Source: an uncultured bacterium
Lineage (GTDB): Bacteria; DUMJ01
Reading direction: 5' to 3'
NCBI GenBank assembly: GCA_937958695.1
Contig: CALGNK010000026.1
Location: forward strand, 1-52,372
DNA length: 52,372 nt
In this document: positions 50,754-52,372 of the stretch, in pieces
How the letters are laid out: each line of letters starts with the position of its first letter
Numbering within the stretch: the first letter of the stretch is position 1
Translations under genes and position numbers: made by a program
The notes under the pieces: generated by a model
Told to the model about the DNA's origin: nothing
The model's input: only the letters and a program-made list of their open reading frames with translations
The model's database searches: none

Positions 50754-52372
50754 ATGAAAAAGGATAACCTCTTTATCTTTATAGCGCTGGTATTGATTTC
50801 ACTGTCCCAACTTTATCTAGAGGTGCTACTTACAAGGATATTTTCTATAACTCAAGGTTATCATTGGGCTTTCTTGATTGTAGGATTATCACTTCTAGGT
50901 AACGGTATGGGAGGAACATACATTATTTTTAGGAGGAATATCTATGAGAGGAATGGGCTAGGGCACCTTAGATTAGTAAGTATACTCTATCCTCTATCTG
51001 TAATATTTTCCTATATTATGATTAATCTAATCCCATTTGACCCTTACCTAATCCCCTGGTCTAAGATTCAATTACTCTATTTCTTCTTTATACTTTCTAT
51101 TTTTTTGATCCCTTTTTTCTTCTCTGGATTAATAGTATCTCTATCCTTGACACTTTTCTCTAGTATACACTCTACTCTATACTGTATGACATTCATAGGG
51201 GCTTCTACTGGTTCTCTTCTAGCGCTTTTCTCCCTTTCTAGACTGGATGAATTTAGCACCTTATTGATAAGCATTATTATTGGATTTTTAGCCTCACTTT
51301 TACTCTGTAAAGATTCCAAGTATAACTCTATCTCAGTTGTATTTTTATTAATATTTATACATCTTTTTGTCTATAAGCCTTTTGATATTCCTATAAGGCT
51401 TTCTCCCTATAAGGACCTTTCACAGATATTAAAGGTCCCATCGACAAAAGTTGTTGCTACTTATAGGAATGTTAGTTCTAGGATAGACATTCTAGAATCT
51501 CCCACTATAAGATACGCTCCGGGCTTAAGCTACAAGTATAGAGGGAAAATCCCCTCGGGTATAGGTATCACTATAGATGGAGAAAATCTGAAAGGTATAG
51601 TTACTTCTAATAGCTTTACCGAGTATTTACCGCAGGCGATTCTGTATAAATTAAAAAAAGAAGCTAACATCCTTATATTTAATCCTATTGGAGGTTTAGA
51701 TATAGTTTTGGCTATGGAGAAGACTCATAATAATATAACAGTAGTCTTTGAAAATCCTATTATGGTAGATATTATGAAGCACTATCTACCATACTCGTCT
51801 AATGTTCGCTACGTAGTAGATCACCCTCGAGTGTATATTGCTCAGACTAAGGAAACCTTTGATATTATTCAGTTTTCTCTAGAAGAATCTTTTTATGTGG
51901 TTACTTCTGGAACATACTCTTTAAGAGAAAACTATACCTATACAGTAGATGGTTTTAAATCAGCATATAGTCATCTAAAACCTAACGGTGTAATGCTTTT
52001 CAGTAGATGGCTTCAAAGACCTCCAGTAGAGGAATTAAAACTTTTTAATATTATCCTTACTGGACTTAGAGAGTTAGGTGTTACAGAACCAGAAAAAAGG
52101 ATTATCGTTTTTAGAAGCTTAAATACAATGACATTTCTAGTAAAGAATAATGAATTTACTAAAGAGGAAGTAAATATAGTCAAAAGCTTTCTGGAGTCTA
52201 TGGCTTTTGATTTTGTCTTTCTTTACGACCTTAAGCTTGATGAAACAAACAGGTTTAATGTTTTGCCTGAGGATATATACTATGAATACTTTCAACAGAT
52301 ATTAAAAGATGGGGGAGTCTCTAAGAGATATCCATTTCGTATAGACCCACCTAGAGATGATAAGCCTTTTTT
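50754..52372 (+). CDS. Membrane protein with spermidine-synthase-like domain (partial)
   Basis: Open from ATG 50754 to the window edge, 539 codons. The N-terminal third is made of membrane helices with a family pattern (LEVLLTRIFSI, YHWAFLIVGLSLLG). A Rossmann-like part follows (AILYKLKKEANILIFNPIGG; later FDIIQFSLE), and the visible end PPRDDKPFF matches the usual D-D-x-P-F-F near the C-terminus of these proteins. Membrane-anchored spermidine-synthase homologues are widespread but their reaction is mostly unknown. The glycine-rich AdoMet loop is weak here, so polyamine synthesis is not assured. Confidence 0.75.
   Translation, partial: MKKDNLFIFIALVLISLSQLYLEVLLTRIFSITQGYHWAFLIVGLSLLGNGMGGTYIIFRRNIYERNGLGHLRLVSILYPLSVIFSYIMINLIPFDPYLIPWSKIQLLYFFFILSIFLIPFFFSGLIVSLSLTLFSSIHSTLYCMTFIGASTGSLLALFSLSRLDEFSTLLISIIIGFLASLLLCKDSKYNSISVVFLLIFIHLFVYKPFDIPIRLSPYKDLSQILKVPSTKVVATYRNVSSRIDILESPTIRYAPGLSYKYRGKIPSGIGITIDGENLKGIVTSNSFTEYLPQAILYKLKKEANILIFNPIGGLDIVLAMEKTHNNITVVFENPIMVDIMKHYLPYSSNVRYVVDHPRVYIAQTKETFDIIQFSLEESFYVVTSGTYSLRENYTYTVDGFKSAYSHLKPNGVMLFSRWLQRPPVEELKLFNIILTGLRELGVTEPEKRIIVFRSLNTMTFLVKNNEFTKEEVNIVKSFLESMAFDFVFLYDLKLDETNRFNVLPEDIYYEYFQQILKDGGVSKRYPFRIDPPRDDKPF

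Noticed and set aside
51077-51319. Reverse-strand frame of 80 codons
   Set aside because: It lies inside the membrane segment of the spermidine-synthase-like gene and is a Lys/Glu-rich shadow of hydrophobic codons.

Overview
The window is AT-rich bacterial DNA with heavy use of ATA for Ile and AGA/AGG for Arg, tightly packed genes and strong GGAGG-type ribosome binding sites. Gene content points to a saccharolytic, probably thermophilic anaerobe: GH127, GH1 and GH130 enzymes, rhamnose catabolism, family 5 solute-binding proteins, endonuclease Q and PgpH. PstS and PhoA have ordinary signal peptides without a lipobox, and a small secreted barrel-like protein ends in Phe, both of which suggest a diderm cell. 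The combination resembles Dictyoglomota, but no rRNA is present and this placement is inference.

Layout. 1-2049: end of a sugar ABC permease and a GH127 arabinofuranosidase. 2192-3972: a membrane-anchored protein with a phage MuF-type C-terminus, a frameshifted secreted protein and a transposase stub. 4104-8758: an HD-GYP sensor, then a TetR-controlled ABC transporter with two matching operators and a gutted permease. 8820-11174: a phosphate-starvation operon (phoA-pstS) behind five 11-bp-phased repeats. 11395-24490: a 12.4-kb segment bounded by two inverted copies of a non-autonomous element. It holds a CDF-like transporter, a DinB/UroD pair, an aldolase and a 2-hydroxyacid dehydrogenase, a HepT remnant, an orphan solute-binding protein, the parS-parA-parB partition locus, and a peptide/oligosaccharide transporter lacking its ATPases. 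24717-32089: tRNA-Ser(GCU), tRNA-Arg(CCG) and a long operon phoH-pgpH-ybeY-dgkA/PAP2-CNNM-cdd-bglA. 32093-35469: a reverse operon NUDIX-EndoQ-Xer-FabI. 35558-38775: ridA and divergent rhaI/rhaB. 38803-48250: hslU without hslV, alaS on the reverse strand, a heterodimeric ABC exporter and a DUF5693 protein. 48218-50664: a reverse operon GH130-DUF167-mutM-coaE. From 50754 a membrane spermidine-synthase-like gene runs off the end.

How it fits together. Carbohydrate uptake and hydrolysis (ABC permeases, solute-binding proteins, GH127/GH1/GH130, rhaI/rhaB) supply sugars. The phoH-pgpH-ybeY-dgkA-cdd core is a housekeeping neighbourhood linked to RNA quality control, c-di-AMP turnover and lipid carrier recycling. 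parABS suggests proximity to the replication origin. The most notable observations are the TetR operator pair, the Pho-box-like array, the MuF-domain membrane protein, the mirrored mobile element, the DgkA-PAP2 fusion, the EndoQ beta-clamp motif, and several decayed genes (permease, HepT, secreted protein).
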